A stretch of DNA of 64,000 bases from Symbiodinium natans (taxonomy: Eukaryota; Sar; Dinophyceae; Suessiales; Symbiodiniaceae): the NCBI GenBank assembly GCA_905221605.1, contig CAJNDS010001046.1, positions 123,501-187,500 of the forward strand. Reading direction: 5' to 3'. Below are positions 12,112-24,572 of the stretch, in pieces; within the stretch, counting starts at the first letter, position 1, and each line of letters opens with the position of its first letter. Both the position numbers and the translations under genes were made by a program. The notes under the pieces are model-generated. The model saw nothing but the letters and a program-made list of their open reading frames with translations. It had not been told where the DNA came from and made no database searches.

Positions 12112-15100
12112 CGCCGCGTACATTCGAACGAGTCTGGGCCGTGGACGCACCCTTTGTGTCGAAGATGCACTGCAAACTGCTCTAAGGGTTTTAGGGCTTC
12201 ATGGGTTATTTAGGGTTTAGAGTTTAGGTTTTTGGGATAGGGCTCAGGGTTTAGGGTTCAGGGTTTCAGGGTCAAGGGGTTTAGGGTGCAGACCCTGAAC
12301 TGGTGGCCCCTAGCCATGACTGCCTCCGCCAGAGGTCTTCCGGCGGCAAGGCTGAGAGACCTTTGCTCCAGCACCCTGAACCCTAAACCCTAAACCCTAC
12401 ATCCTAAACCCTAAACCCTAAACCCCAAACCCTAAACCCTAAACCCCAAACCCTAAACCCCAAACCCTACGAAAGACTCTGGGATGCAGGGGGAGCTCGG
12501 GGCTGATGGTCTTCAAAGGGGCTACCAACTTCTGTAGGATGCTTCCGTCATCCAGGATACCACTTTGCTCAGGGCAGCAAGAGGGTGCCCCCCACCCAAC
12601 ACAGAGTCTAGATCCGCGAGTGCTGGGTTTAGGGTTTAGGGGTTTAGGGGGTTAGGGCTTAGGGTTTAGGGTTTAGGGTTTAGGGTTTAGGGTTGAGTAA
12701 AGCAAGAATCTAGAGACTTGGAGTGCCAGGGTATCGGTGTTTAGGGCTTCCTAGGGCATGAACTCTGTGATCTGGGGGCCTAATGTCCCACCAAGCTCCC
12801 AGCTGCAGTAGCTGGCATCCAACTTCCAAAGGTTCGGCGAGCAGGCGAGCACCTTGCTTGTTCACTGAAGGATGGCCCTTAAAATGCTCTGAGGGTTTAG
12901 GCGGACTTCACTGAATCCTTATCTACAGCCACAAAACAAGAAACCGGCTCCAACCCAGCTCAGAATTAAGGGGTATGAGACCCTCAATTAACATAATCCT
13001 ATTCCTCTTTATGACCCCGAAAATTTACTTTTTCTAGTCCCTATACACCTACGTGGCCCAGCATCATGAGCATTATTCCGGCGGGCCAGGGGCGGGGCCC
13101 TTAGAGGAGGATAGCCCGTGGCGCTTTCAGCAGCCACCCCGGCCAAGCCAGCATCATGAGCAGCAGCCCGTGGCCCTTTCAGCAGCACCCCGGCCAAGCC
13201 AGCATCATGAGCATCAGCCCGTGGCCCTTTCAGCAGCCACCCCGGCCAAGCCAGCATCATGAGCATCAGCCCGTGGCCCTTTCAGCAGCCACCCCGGCCA
13301 AGCCAGCATCATGAGCATCAGCCCGTGGCCCTTTCAGCAGCCACCCCGGCCAAGCCAGCATCTTGAGCATCAGCCCGCGGCCCTTTCAGCAGCCGCCCCG
13401 GCCAAGCCAGCATCATGAGCATCAGCCCGTGGCCCTTTCAGCAGCCACCCCGGCCAAGCCAGCATCATGAGCATCAGCCCGTGGCCCTTTCAGCAGCCGC
13501 CCCGGCCAAGCCAGCATCATGAGCATCAGCCCGTGGCCCTTTCAGCAGCCACCCCGGCCAAGCCAGCATCATGAGCATCAGCCCGTGGCCCTTTCAGCAG
13601 CCGCCCCGGCCAAGCCAGCATCATGAGCATCAGCCCGTGGCCCTTTCAGCAGCCACCCCGGCCAAGCCAGCATCATGAGCATCAGCCCGTGGCCCTTTCA
13701 GCAGCCACCCCGGCACAGCCAGCATCATGAGCATCAGCCCGCGGCCCTTTCAGCAGCCGCCCCGGCCAAGCCAGCATCATGAGCACAAGCCCGGTCGTTT
13801 CAGCAGCCACCCCGGCCAAGCCAGCATCATGAGCATCAGCCCGCGGTCGTTTCAGCAGCCACCCCGGCCAAGCCAGCATCATGAGCATCAGCCCGTGGCC
13901 CTTTCAGCAGCCACCCCGGCCAAGCCAGCATCATGAGCACAAGCCCGTCGTTTCAGCAGCCGCATCATGAGCATCAGCCGCGGCCATTTCAGCAGCCACC
14001 CCGGCCAAGCCTGCATCATGAGCATCAGCCCGTGGCCCTTTCAGCAGCCACCCCGGCCAAGCCAGCATCATGAGCCAGCATCATGAGCATCAGCCCGCGG
14101 CCATTTCAGCAGCCACCCCGGCCAAGCCAGCATCATGAGCATCAGCCCGTGCCCTTTCAGCAGCCACCCCGGCCAAGCCAGCATCATGAGCACAAGCCCG
14201 CGGTCGTTTCAGCAGCCACCCCGGCCAGGCTAGCATCATGAGCATCAGCCCGCAGCCATTTCAGCAGCCACCCCGGCCAAGCCAGCATCATGAGCATCAG
14301 CCCGTGGCCCTTTCAGCAGCCGCCCCGGCCAGGCTAGCATCATGAGCATCAGCCCGCGGCCATTTCAGCAGCCACCCCGGCCAAGCCAGCATCATGAGCA
14401 TCAGCCCGTGGCCCTTTCAGCAGCCGCCCCGGCCAAGCCAGCATCATGAGCATCAGCCCGTGGCCCTTTCAGCAGCCACCCCGGCCAAGCCAGCATCATG
14501 AGCATCAGCCCGTGGCCCTTTCAGCAGCCACCCCGGCCAAGCCAGCATCATGAGCATCAGCCCGTGGCCCTTTCAGCAGCCACCCCGGCCAAGCCAGCAT
14601 CTTGAGCATCAGCCCGCGGCCCTTTCAGCAGCCGCCCCGGCCAAGCCAGCATCATGAGCATCAGCCCGTGGCCCTTTCAGCAGCCACCCCGGCCAAGCCA
14701 GCATCATGAGCATCAGCCCGTGGCCCTTTCAGCAGCCACCCCGGCCAGGCCAGCATCATGAGCATCAGCCCGTGGCCCTTTCAGCAGCCACCCCGGCCAA
14801 GCCAGCATCATGAGCATCAGCCCGCGGCCGTTTCAGCAGCCGCCCCGGCCAAGCCAGCATCATGAGCATCAGCCCGTGGTCCTTTCAGCAGCCACCCCGG
14901 CCAAGCCAGCATCATGAGCACAAGCCCGTCGTTTCAGCAGCCGCATCATGAGCATCAGCCGCGGCCATTTCAGCAGCCACCGCGGCCAAGCCTGCATCAT
15001 GAGCATCAGCCCGTGGCCCTTTCATTAGCCGCCCCGGCCAAGCCAGCATCATGAGCATCAGCCCGCGGCCGCTTCAGCAGCCACACCCCTAAATAACCCC

Positions 15101-18100
15101 AAATGTTTTATATGGTCCCTTTTTAGGGTCCCTCCCTCCTCTAGTCCCTTGATCCAAAGATGTCCCAAGAAGCCAGCCCCGCAAAAAAACGACCAACAAG
15201 GCCGAGGCTTGCCTGAGGGCACTCACCCAAATCCTAAACCCGAAGCCCTAAACCCTTAGGGTTTTGGGTTTTGGGTTAAGGGTTTGGGGTTTAGGGTGAG
15301 GGTTTAGGGTTCAGGGTTTAGGGTTTAGGGTTTCGGGTTTAGGGTTTAGGGTTCAGGGTTGAGGGTGTTGAGGGTTGGCCACCCGAAAACCCTGAACCCA
15401 ACCTGGGCGTGGAGCTGATGCTTGCAAAAGAACAGTTGCGAAGGAGCCCCAACGAGCACAAACCCTAAACCTAACCCCCTAAACAAACCCTAACCCTGAA
15501 CCCTGAACCCTAAACCCTAAACAAACCCGACCCCCAAAACCCTGAACCCGAAAATGAACACACCCGACCCCCAAACCCTGAACTTGTGATGTTCCCCCTT
15601 ATATAGCAGTCCTTAATAGGGATTAAAATAGGAAGGTACTTTCATCCCTATTAAGGGCTGTTGGCACAAGGGGGAACATCCCAACTCTGAACCCCAAAAC
15701 AAACCCTAAACCCTAAACCCGAAACCCGAAACCCGAAACCCTAAACCCTAAACCCTAAACCCTAAACCCTAAACCCTGAACCCTGAACCCTGAACCCTGA
15801 ACCCTGAACCCTGAACCCTGAACCCTGAACCCTGAACCCAACCCACTTCCCCCCGGCCTCGCCCAAGGCCTCCGGGGTGAGCGGAGCGCCAGAGAGAAGG
15901 AGGACCTGCTGCAGGGCCAAACCTTTGTTGCATGATTGGAGTAATTAATACTTTTTATTTTCTCAATGTTATGGGATCCTCTGGGTGGGTGGGTGTTATA
16001 TCAGAACCGTAAGTCTAACTTTACCATAAAACTGCTCGATCCGGAGCTGCTGAACCCTAAAACCTAAACCCTAAACCCTAAACCCTGCACCTCAAACCCC
16101 CTCGAACCCCCATGCGCAACCCCAAAACCGTAGCCCCAAGCTTGGCTTGCTGGGCCAGAACCGTGAACTGACATCTGAGTTTGGGGTTTGGGGTTTAGGG
16201 TTTAGGGTTTGAGGGTTTGAGGGTTATGGTTTTGGGAGAAAGGGTATTGGGGTTTAGGGTTTTGGGTGAAGGATACAGAGTTTTGGGTTTGCGGCTTTGG
16301 GTGAAAGGGCTTAGGGTTTTGGGTGACAGGTTCAAAGGAACCCCACACAAAACCCCAAGACCTAAACCGTAAACCCTAAACCCGTAAATCCTAAACCCTA
16401 ACCCTAAACCCCTCAACCCTCAACCCTGAACCCTAAACTCTAAAACCCTAAACCCTACATCTCACACTATGGTTTAGACTTGAGGGTTGCCCGGGGCGCG
16501 GGTAGGATAACGCATCGTTCAAAGATCGGAGGACACAGAGCTCTAAGGGTAGTCACATGGTCTCCTAGTATGGGCCTTTAGAAGGGGGGGTACTCTCATA
16601 TACCCCTTATATACCCCGTATATCGCCCTTCTATACCCAATACAAATTAAGGGTCCATACATCAGAACCCCTTAAACTTTCAGGGAGGTAAGGGACCATA
16701 TTAAGGGCCCATGAAACTACCCCTGAGAAGAGCCCGGATGCGAAACAGCTAGGAACCACTTCTTTCTTTCTGGCTGCAGGGTTTAGTGTTCAAGGGCTTC
16801 TCGGGGGTATGCAAGGTCAAGGGCTTGTATTGTATAGGTCTCGGAGGCTCAGATTTAAGCAATAATCGCAAACCCAAGTCTCACCATGACTCATCAAGAC
16901 AAACACAACGTAACCCGGAAAGCCCCAAAATGGCCCCATGCTACCCCTGAGGCCCTAAACCCCTAAGCCCTCAAACGATTCAACCCAGCCAAAGCTTCCC
17001 CTGCGGGCCTTGAGATTCCCAAAGCCCAAAGAGCCCAGGTCATCGTGGAGGGACCGCCACTGGGAGAAGCGTCCCGAGGAGAGGTCTGCGGCCTGGAGTT
17101 GACAGCTGCTCGTTTATGTTTTTGCTTCCTTTGCTGTTCTGGGGGTTTAGGGTTTAGGGTTCAGGGTTAAGGGTTTAGGGTTTAGGGTTTAGGGTTTAGG
17201 GAAGTTCAGGACTTTGATCCCCACGCCAAAAGCCCCAAAAGCCATCCAGAAGCTGAACCCAGAATCCCTAAACCTCGCCCAAACCAACCCTAAACCCTAA
17301 ACCCTAAACCCGAAACCCTAAACCCTAAACCCTAAACCCCAAACCCCAAACCCTAAACCCTAACACCCTAAACCCTAGCACCCTAAACCCTAACACAGTC
17401 ACCCCTCCTCGTGGAAGACCTCGGACCCGGATGCCTCCTGCGCTTCCTGGCCGACAGCTTTAACATCTCTATTCTAGTCTCCAAGTATGTAGGGTTTAGG
17501 GTTTGGGGTTTGGGGTTTGGGGTACCATCACCAACAAGAACCCAAACCGGTAAAGCCGAGGTCGCATGTTTGCAGGGTGTCAGTCTTGGGGATTGTGGCT
17601 TCTTGAGCCTATAAACTCCCCGAACCCAACATCCCCAAAAGCGCCAAACCCCAACAGGGTTCTACCCTAAACAGGGTGCCCTGTTGTCTCGTGGCCCATG
17701 GGGGGTGTAGGAGCCTTACACCCAAAACCCTGAACTCTAAAACCCTAACACCCAGAAAGCCCGAACCAGAACTCGGGATAGGGTTTAGGGTTTAGGTGCC
17801 GAAGGGTTGTAGGCTTCAGGGTAGAGGGTTTTGGGGCTGCAGGGTTTCAGGGCTTCAGGGTTTTGGGGTTTACGGTTGTGGCTTTGGGCTGTATTCTAGC
17901 CCAGAAGCCCCCAAAAACCCTGAACTCCAGGGAGAGAGGGCACCTGGGACTCAATTCCCTTGGCCCGGGAAGAGGGGTTCGAAGCCGACATGGCCGTTTT
18001 GGTGTTTTGCGGGCAGGGTACCCTGAAAACCCCTAAAACCCGTCTACATGTTTTCGAGCGAAGGGTTCTACTCATTTCGGGCTTAGGGCTTCTGGCCTAG

Positions 18101-18345
18101 GGCTTAGGCTTTCGGGCTTAAGGCCTAGGGTTTAAGGTTTAGGGCTTGGGGGTATTAGGGTTCAGGATTTATTTCAGGGTTCAGGGTTTAGGGGGGTTTA
18201 GGGTTCAGGCTTCAAGACACAAGGCATGAGAGCTTGAAGGCTCCGAGTCAGGCCCTACAGCAGCCGGACCCTCTTGGTCCTGCGCCTTCGGACGAGGTCT
18301 GCCACATTTCAGCAGCCCCCTTGAGCCGATTGACGCGCAACAAAG
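12112..18345 (-). CDS. Candidate minus-strand exons, function not recognised
   Basis: Exon-like islands: about 18,270-18,345 (LLRVNRLKGAAEMWQTSS), 17,035-17,092 (AADLSSGRFSQWRSLHDDL), about 15,845-15,915 (LALQQVLLLSGAPLTPEAL), about 12,780-12,890 (GARLLAEPLEVGCQLLQL), 12,497-12,567 (SGILDDGSILQKLVAPLKTI), about 12,305-12,360 (SLAAGRPLAEAVMARGHQF) and 12,112-12,169, whose donor is a textbook GTAAGA. The 2-kb minisatellite at 13,057-15,085 would lie in an intron. Exon order and gene membership are unproven, and in some islands the plus strand is open as well. Confidence 0.35.
13057..15085. repeat. 52-bp minisatellite, about 39 units
   Basis: The unit contains GCATCATGAGCATCAGCC, GTGGCCCTTTCAGCAGCC and ACCCCGGCCAAGCCA. 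Units differ by single substitutions (GTGGCC/GCGGCC, ACCCC/GCCCC) and a few are shortened (13,936-13,978 and 14,928-14,960), giving a higher-order pattern. Since 52 is not a multiple of three the frame changes every unit, so the short ORFs here (HHEHQPVALSAA and similar) are not selected proteins. The GCATCATGAGCATCAGC core also appears beside the LINE at 59,918 and, inverted, at 60,078. Confidence 0.95.
15588..15682. mobile_element. Palindromic MITE-like element, copy 3
   Basis: GATGTTCCCCCTTAT on the left and AAGGGGGAACATC on the right. The inner arms CAGTCCTTAATAGGGAT and ATCCCTATTAAGGGCTG pair nearly perfectly. This is the best-preserved copy in the window. Confidence 0.9.
15771..15838 (+). 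repeat. (CCCTGAA)n variant block
   Basis: About ten units of CCCTGAA follow directly after CCCTAAA units, a transition-type variant amplified as a block. Its complementary form, TTCAGGG, is amplified at 37,575-37,670. Confidence 0.92.
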
Positions 18346-18779
18346 GCTGAAGGAGGGGGAGCCTAAACCCTAAGCCTTAAACCCTAAACTTACCCTAAAC
18401 CCTGAACCCTAAACCCTGAACCCTAACCAAGGCCACTCGCCTACACTTCTCCCCGAAGACGGAGCCTCAATCCTCCCCAAAAAAAGGCCACGGCTAACGT
18501 CGACTCCCAAAATCAAACAAAAAGGGTTTAGGGTTTAGGGTTTAGGGTTTAGGGTTTCGGGTTTAGGGGTTCGGGTTTCGGGTTTAGGGTTTAGGGTTTC
18601 GGGTTTCGGGTTTAGGGTTTAGGGTTTAGGACTTGGGAGTTAGGGCTGAGGATTGAGGGGCCGTGCTTAGAGTCTTTAGGTTTAGGGTTTAGGGCTTGGG
18701 AGCCGCGGACTGGCGTTTCCCCCAAATCCTATGGATTTACCTATAGATCTTCAATGGCTTACATTTGTTAGACCGAAAA

Positions 18780-18868
18780 CAATATGGGTGGTTGTCAAAA
18801 CGATGATCCCCTTTGGGGTACCCCCAATATCCAAAAAGAGACCATAATTTTGACAACCACCCATATTG
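18780..18868. mobile_element. Foldback element with perfect 21-bp inverted ends
   Basis: CAATATGGGTGGTTGTCAAAA at 18,780-18,800 is perfectly complementary to 18,848-18,868, with 47 bp between the arms. It is unrelated in sequence to the GATGTTCC family. Its perfect arms suggest a recent insertion or conserved RNA structure. No other copy was found in the window. Confidence 0.75.
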
Positions 18869-20156
18869 GAGTTTCCGGAATTAGGGGTTATTGGGGTCCT
18901 TATTCTAAGATGATCCTACTATTCGGGCGTCTATGTTTGGCGGTCCCATATTTTCGTAAACCTCTACATAGCCACCTTATTGAGAGTTGAAGACAGATCC
19001 TAAGATGGTCAAGGGCTTTTGGGTCTTGGCGCACAGAAACCCTAAACCCTAAACCCCGAAGCCCGAACCTTTGAGAGCCCCAAACCCCACATCCCTAAAC
19101 ACCACAGTTCCGACCTCAGACCCCTCAAGCCGTAAAGCCTCATGACCCTAGTTGCTGAGTACCGTGGGCCCAATAAGGATAACCTTTCAATTATGGTAGG
19201 ATTCTACATACCCAAAACGGTCAAGATTTCCTACTCAGCTACGAAGCGACTCCTGTTCCTGATGTCTGCATTGGTAAATGTGTGGGTGACGCTAGCCAGG
19301 GGCTTTGCCCCAGGAGCCCAGAGCGGGAGAGCGGGGGGTTAAGACGAAGCCAGATGAATCCCACAAGAGGTCTGAAACCCTCAAGAGTTTAGGGTTTTGG
19401 GTTGTTGTTTTGGGGTGTTCAGATTTTAAGGTGCAGGACTACAGGTGTTTCAATGGTTCTAAGGGCCTACAAAGGGCTGGTACATCTTTAAGTTCCTTAA
19501 CAAGACCCAGTGGTTTAGGGTTTAGGGTTTAGGGTTAGGGTTTAAGGGTGTAGGGCCTGTCGGATTTCGAGGATTTGGGGTGGTGATCAGGAGGTCCATT
19601 TTGAGAGATCCTGGCTTGCCCAAAACAAGCCCTACACCCTTAAACCCTAAACCCTAAACCCTAAACCCTAAACCCCAGAAAGCCCCAGAAACCCTCAAAA
19701 GCAGCTTGAACGCGCTTGGGAGTTGGGGCTCCAGGGCTTCATGGAGTTGAGGGGTTTAGGGTTTAGGGTTTAGGGCTTAGGGCTTAGGGCTTAGGGCTTA
19801 GGGCTTGGGGCTTGGGGGTCTAGGGTTTAGGGTTTCGGGCTTGGGGCTTGGGGGTCTAGGGTTTAGGGTTTAGGGTTTAGGGTTTGGCTTTCTAGGGTTG
19901 AACTTCCTTTGGAACCTGGAGACCTGGAGGTGTCTGATGGCCTCCATGGGCGTCTGGCTTGGAAAGTCGAGTCTGTACCACGAAGGCCCACTTGGAGGTT
20001 CACGGGTATTAGTGATAAGTAAGGTAACTATGGAAAATAACCTTCTTATCATGCTACTCAGAAGCACCCATGAACCTTCAAGCAATGCCCCCACGCGTGC
20101 AAGATTGGATCAGCCCGTAGCTGAACCTTACACCCTCAACCCTGAAAACTGGGATC

Positions 20157-20312
20157 TTCAGCTGATCTCCACAGACGTGCGGGAGCGCGTGGCGAAAACG
20201 GAAAACGGCTTAAAGGTGCAGGAAGCACATCCCACGTCGAGCCTCATGCCTGACGCAGCTTTCAGAGACAAGTCGCTTCCCACTGCACGCCTGAGCATGC
20301 TCACGGTGCGGC
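20157..20312. other. Block duplicated at 36,948-37,112
   Basis: Shared landmarks in the same order include GCTGATCTCC, AGACGTGC, AGGAAGCAC, GCTTCCCACTGCA and TGAGCATGCTC. The other copy lies 3' of gene B as this one lies 3' of gene A, so it is part of the tandem duplication unit. Indels break the reading frame between copies. It could be a pseudogenised exon or a conserved non-coding segment. Confidence 0.6.
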
Positions 20313-20989
20313 GCGTCTTCTCGAAGAAAGAACCAACCAACCTGTTCAGCCACTACGGTTTGCTCCCGACATTCCTAAGTCACTCCCCCGCATTCTCGCC
20401 AAACCCAAGCATCCCCAAACCCGTAAAGCTTCAGGCGTTGTGAGCCCCATACACAGCGTGAGCATGGCTTATGAAAACCATGGCGAAGAAAGTCATCGTG
20501 CCATGTCGAGAATCTTCTCTCTTAGTTGGGCATACCAGAAGAATAGTTTCTAGAAAGACCATGGATGTTCAGGCTCTGGTTGTGGGGACCGACTTCTTGC
20601 GTAGAACGGCAAGACAGAGACTAGTGACTTGCTGGAAGCAGAGGAGCCTTTGACATTTTTCGACGACCGTGGGGGGCGGGGTGACGGGGGGTTCCGCTTC
20701 TCGCCCACGCATCCCCAAAAGGGGGCTACTGAGTTTACGAAGCTGACATGCCTTTAGGTAAATTTAAAGAAATTGAGGGTTTAGGGTTTGGGGTTCTAAC
20801 GTTTAGGAACGTTTAGGAAGACAACGACACTGAGTGGGTCCCTAGACCCGAAACTCTAAACCCGAAACGCTCAACTTTTTGAGGGGCCTGGGACTCGACC
20901 GGAGAATCCTGAACCCTCGAACCCTCCGGTGCATGTCGGAAGGGGAAGCCCTCAACCCTAAACCCTAAACCCTAACCCTATAAACCCTA

Positions 20990-21078
20990 ACCCCTCTAAA
21001 CCCTCTAAACCCTCTAAACCCTCTAAACCCTCTAAACCCTCTAAACCCTCTAAACCCTCTAAACCCTCTAAACCCTAT
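20990..21078 (+). repeat. (CCCTCTAAA)n 9-mer block
   Basis: About ten units of CCCTCTAAA, a telomere-like unit extended by two bases. It grades into CCCTATAAA and CCCTATAAG units up to 21,230. Confidence 0.92.
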
Positions 21079-21332
21079 AAACCCTATAAACCCTAGAAGC
21101 CCTATAAGCCCTAGAAGCCCTCTAACCCCTATAAGCCCTATAAACCCTGTAAGCCCTACAAAGCCCTATAAACCCTATAAGCCCTATAAACCCTACAAGC
21201 CCTATAAGCCCTATAAGCCCCATAAGCCCTGAAGTGTTCACCAACACCCCCCATACCGGCCTGCGGCTTGTTTGCCGCAGCACGCCTTTCATCGGCATAG
21301 GGGTTCGTCTGGCTGGTTCTTAGTAGGGAATG

Positions 21333-21420
21333 AGGGAATGAGGTACCCTATATACTCCCTTAAAGGGAATAGGCACCCTATACATACCCTTTAAGGGATG
21401 ATATAGGGCCCTCATTCCCT
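21333..21420. mobile_element. Foldback element between two 9-mer blocks
   Basis: AGGGAATGAGGTACCCTATA on the left pairs with TATAGGGCCCTCATTCCCT on the right apart from one mismatch and a single-base bulge. The loop contains a second small inverted repeat around CCCTTAAAGGG. Confidence 0.7.
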
Positions 21421-21499
21421 CACAGGGAGTTCGTGTTGCAGTTCGGGTGCCTTTATAGGGTTTTACAGGGTTTTATAGGGTTTATGGCGTTTATAGGGT

Positions 21500-21641
21500 T
21501 TTACAGGGTTTATAGGGTTTATAGGGTTTATAGGGTTTATAGGGTTTATAGGGTTTATAGTGTTTATAGGGTTTATAGGGTTTATAGGGTTTATAGGGTT
21601 TATAGGGTTTATAGGGTTTATAGGGTTTATAGGGTTTATAG
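21500..21641 (+). repeat. (TTTATAGGG)n 9-mer block
   Basis: About 16 units of TTTATAGGG, with one TTTATAGTG. Because nine is a multiple of three, the block gives open frames of repeating FIG, YRV or INP tripeptides on both strands. These explain ORFs at 21,433-21,900 (+) and 21,463-21,732 (-). Confidence 0.95.
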
Positions 21642-21821
21642 GGCTTTTGGGTTTAGGAGGGTTGAGCGTTCGGGGGAGGGCTTCGGGCCCCCGAAGCCTA
21701 ACAGAAACCATGCCCCTTGCGGCTCCACGCACGACATCTATCAGGATGGGATGGTGGGTTCCCAGACCCCCGGGGGAGGATTCAAAAAGGAAATCCCCTT
21801 AAGGGGGGATGCGAAGGATCG

Positions 21822-21897
21822 GCCCTCAATTTGGGTCCCCTGTTACATAAGCCTTAGATACACTATGCAGAATAAGGGCCCATACTTCGGATCCCCT
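21822..21897 (+). repeat. Dispersed repeat related to 25,291-25,370
   Basis: Both copies share GGGTCCC, CACT(A/G)TGCA, AATAAGGGCCC and TACTTCGGATCC in the same order over about 78 bp. Each copy begins and ends with GGGCCC-type complementary motifs, which suggests another small foldback family. Confidence 0.65.
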
Positions 21898-23229
21898 TAA
21901 AAATCCCTTTAAACAAGGGTAAGGGCCCATACTCGGGGCCCATGGTGCCAACCTTAGACTTAAGGATTCAGGGTTCTAGCGTTTAGGGTTGAGGGGTCCA
22001 AATGATGACCCAACGTAGTAGTATAGGGTACTATTTGGGGGTCCTACTTCTTGGACCCTCCCAGGTGTCTGCAAGTTAGGCTTTGAGCGTTGTGGGCTAC
22101 ATGGTTTCGGGTTCAAGGGTCTGGGGTTTTTGGGTGCAGGGTTTTGAGGTTCAACCAGGGGTTTAGGATTTAGGGTTTAGGGTTTAGGGATTTGGGGCTT
22201 GTTCGACGTGTCAGGGCTTCTGTGACTTTGGGAAGTGTTGGGTGCCGCGCATCGGTTCAACCCCGCAGCCCCTTCTCCCTAAGACCCTACAAAAGCCCTG
22301 AATTCTTAGCCCCAAGCCCTGAAGTCCTAAACCCGAACCCGCCTGCACAAAAGATCTTTTCCTATTGAACCCTAAACCCTAAACCCTGTACCCTACAAAG
22401 CCCCAGACCCTACGATGGGTACCGTGCTATAAAAACCCACACACGAAAAACCAACCCTCAAACACCAAACAAACCCGAGAACCCTAAACCCTAAACCTTT
22501 AGAGAGTTAGAGCGCTTAGACCCTAAAACCCTGCCGACTTCAAGAGTGACCCTAAGGCTTGTTTAGGGTTGAAGGTTTTGGGCGTGCCTTGAACAGGCTT
22601 CTGGATGTTCACGCGCCTTCCTTGGCCTCAGACGCAAAGCACAGGAGGTTTGGGGTGTAAGGCTTAGGGTTTTGGATTTGGGGTTTAGGGTTTAGGGTTT
22701 AGGGTTTAGAAGGATTTAGGGAGCTCAGAGAAGGAAGGTGGATGTCTAAAGCCGTGACCGGGGGATAACGGGGGGCTGCGCGGTAGGCCGTAGGCCTAGA
22801 CGGCCCATAGTCCGAAACTAGTTGTTTGATATAGTTCAGTTTACCAAGCTCGATCATCCTAAACCCTAAACTAAGTGAGGGGTCGCTTCCGTCGAGCGAC
22901 AGACCCCGAACGCTCGGCCGAGGGCCTTACAGCCCGAGCGCCCAAGCGAAAAGAGAAACGGAAAGGTGAGGGTTAAGCCTCACCGTCTGTCCTGGACAGG
23001 CCAACGGACATCGGCCTTTTTTGCGACAACGTCAGTACTCGGCTAAGGGAACCCTTTGTTTCTGGAGGTCGGTTCAGGGTTTTGGGTTCAGGGTTTGCCG
23101 GCACCCCCTGCCCCGGGCCCCCTGGCCCCTGGTGGCTGGATTCCTGGACCAGGAGGCTGGCGAGGGGGTCCAGGCAGGCTGGTTGCTCAATTTCGTGATT
23201 TTCAAATTTTTCCTGACTTTTCGGACTTT

Positions 23230-23520
23230 TCCTGCCGGCCAAGGCCCCCGGGCCTAAGGGCAATTGGAGGCAGGGCCCCCCAAGAAGGCTTTTCGCCCCG
23301 AGCCAAGGGCCCCCGGGCCAAGGGCCCCCCACACCAAGGGGTTCCGAGCCAAGGGTTCCCCATTCCAATGACGCCCCCCACTTCCATAGCCAAGGGCCCC
23401 CCAAGCCAAAGGGTCCCAGGCCAAGGGTCTTCCGGGCCAAAGGCCCCGGCCCAAGGGCCCCCCAACCAAGGGCCCCAGGCCAAGGGTTTTTTGGCCTTGG
23501 GGCCAAGGGCTTTCCGGCTT
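23230..23520. repeat. Degenerate CCAAGGGCCCC minisatellite
   Basis: Irregular 10-16 bp units built on GCCAAGGGCCCC. They produce long proline/glycine-rich open frames on both strands (111-248 codons), which explains the largest ORFs of this stretch. Confidence 0.8.
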
Positions 23521-23603
23521 GCCCCGCGCCAGGAGGCGCCAAGAGCCCCCTAAAGGCTCCAAAAGCTTCAAAAGGAAGGGGGACCACAAGATTTGTCCGT
23601 GCC

Positions 23604-24330
23604 CACAATGAAAAATGCGATTTTTTAATATTGAAAACGATGGTTTTAGGCACCCCTGCCCGCAATGAAAAATGTTCTTTTTTAGTACTGAAATCGATGG
23701 CTCCCCCCCAAATCAGCAAGGACCTCTACGGGCCCCCAACCTAAACTCTGACACCGCAAAACCCTACGACAACCTTCAAGTAAATAAGGGCCTTTACGGG
23801 CCCTAACGTGCCGAAGGCCCGAAAAGGGCCGAGGCTACCCCGAACCCTAGCTTAAACCCTAATACCGCAAAACCCTGCGAAGGCCTTCAAGCAAATAAGG
23901 GCCTCTACGGGCCCTAACTTGCCGAAGGCCCGAAAAGGGCCGAGGCTACCCCGAACCCGAGCTTAAACCCTAGCGATTGAAATACTCATTAGCGAAAAAT
24001 TCATTAATAGGTTCCCTGACCTTTAAATGAATAAAACCTCTGACACGCCGAAGGTCCGAACAAGGCCCCGAGAGACCCCAAGAGCCACCAAAATGCTTCA
24101 AAAGGCTTCAAAAGGCCCCCTAAAAGAAGGGGGACCCCAGGATGCCCGTACCCGCAATGAAAAATGCGATTTTTTGGTAGTGAAATCGATGCTAAATTGA
24201 GGCCCTTAAAGAAGGGGAATCCAGGAGCAGACACAAAGGGTTCCCCTGACCTTCAAATAAATAAGGGCCTCTACGGGCCCTGACACGCCGAAGGCCCGAA
24301 AAGGGCCGAGGCTACCCCCAACCCCAGCTT
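23604..24330. repeat. Two interleaved direct repeat families
   Basis: CCCGCAATGAAAAATG followed by a T-run and TGAAATCGATG occurs three times (about 23,604, 23,651 and 24,150). A separate segment containing AATAAGGGCC, TACGGGCCCT and AAAAGGGCCGAGGCTACC occurs three times (about 23,783, 23,894 and 24,259), the first two 111 bp apart. No coding content is evident. Confidence 0.8.
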
Positions 24331-24572
24331 AAACCCTAACAGCGCAACTTTAAAAACATCAAAGCAAGCATCAGAGCACAAGAAAGTAAATTCCATAAAC
24401 CCTAAACCCTAATAGAGTATAGTTTGGGTGGCCGGGGTGGGTTGACGGGCAACGCGAGCGCGCGGCCCGGGGTGTTTCACACCCGAGCGCGCGCCCTCCC
24501 CTGACACACCCTAAACCCTAAACCCTAAACCCTAAACCCTAAACCCTAAACAGTACACCCTAAACTGTATCC

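Larger units (their letters stand above)
19050..24572. other. Region downstream of gene A; no confident gene
   Basis: The interval lies 3' of gene A. It contains telomere-like arrays, a block at 20,157-20,312 that is paralogous to 36,948-37,112, 9-mer repeat blocks (20,990-21,641), foldback and GGGCCC repeats, and three direct repeats of about 111 bp. ORFs of up to 248 codons (for example 22,973-23,719 on the minus strand and 23,056-23,553 on the plus strand) run through G/P-rich simple repeats and have no recognisable domains. The 181-codon plus ORF at 19,898-20,443 overlaps the duplicated block and is not supported by its paralogue. Confidence 0.6.

Noticed and set aside
13057-15085. CRISPR-like array
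   Set aside because: Units are directly adjacent with no unique spacers and the context is eukaryotic; it is a minisatellite.
17411-17490. Plus-strand exon-like island (LLRFLADSFNISILVSK)
   Set aside because: The minus strand is open over much of it too, all better-supported exons are on the minus strand, and no paralogue decides the matter.
21433-21900. 155-codon ORF with YRV repeats and its antisense INP frame
   Set aside because: A 9-mer repeat whose length is a multiple of three keeps all frames open; there is no evidence of selection.
22973-23719. 248-codon minus ORF and overlapping plus ORF of 165 codons
   Set aside because: The frames are open on both strands through the GCCAAGGGCCCC minisatellite and have proline/glycine-rich products without domains.
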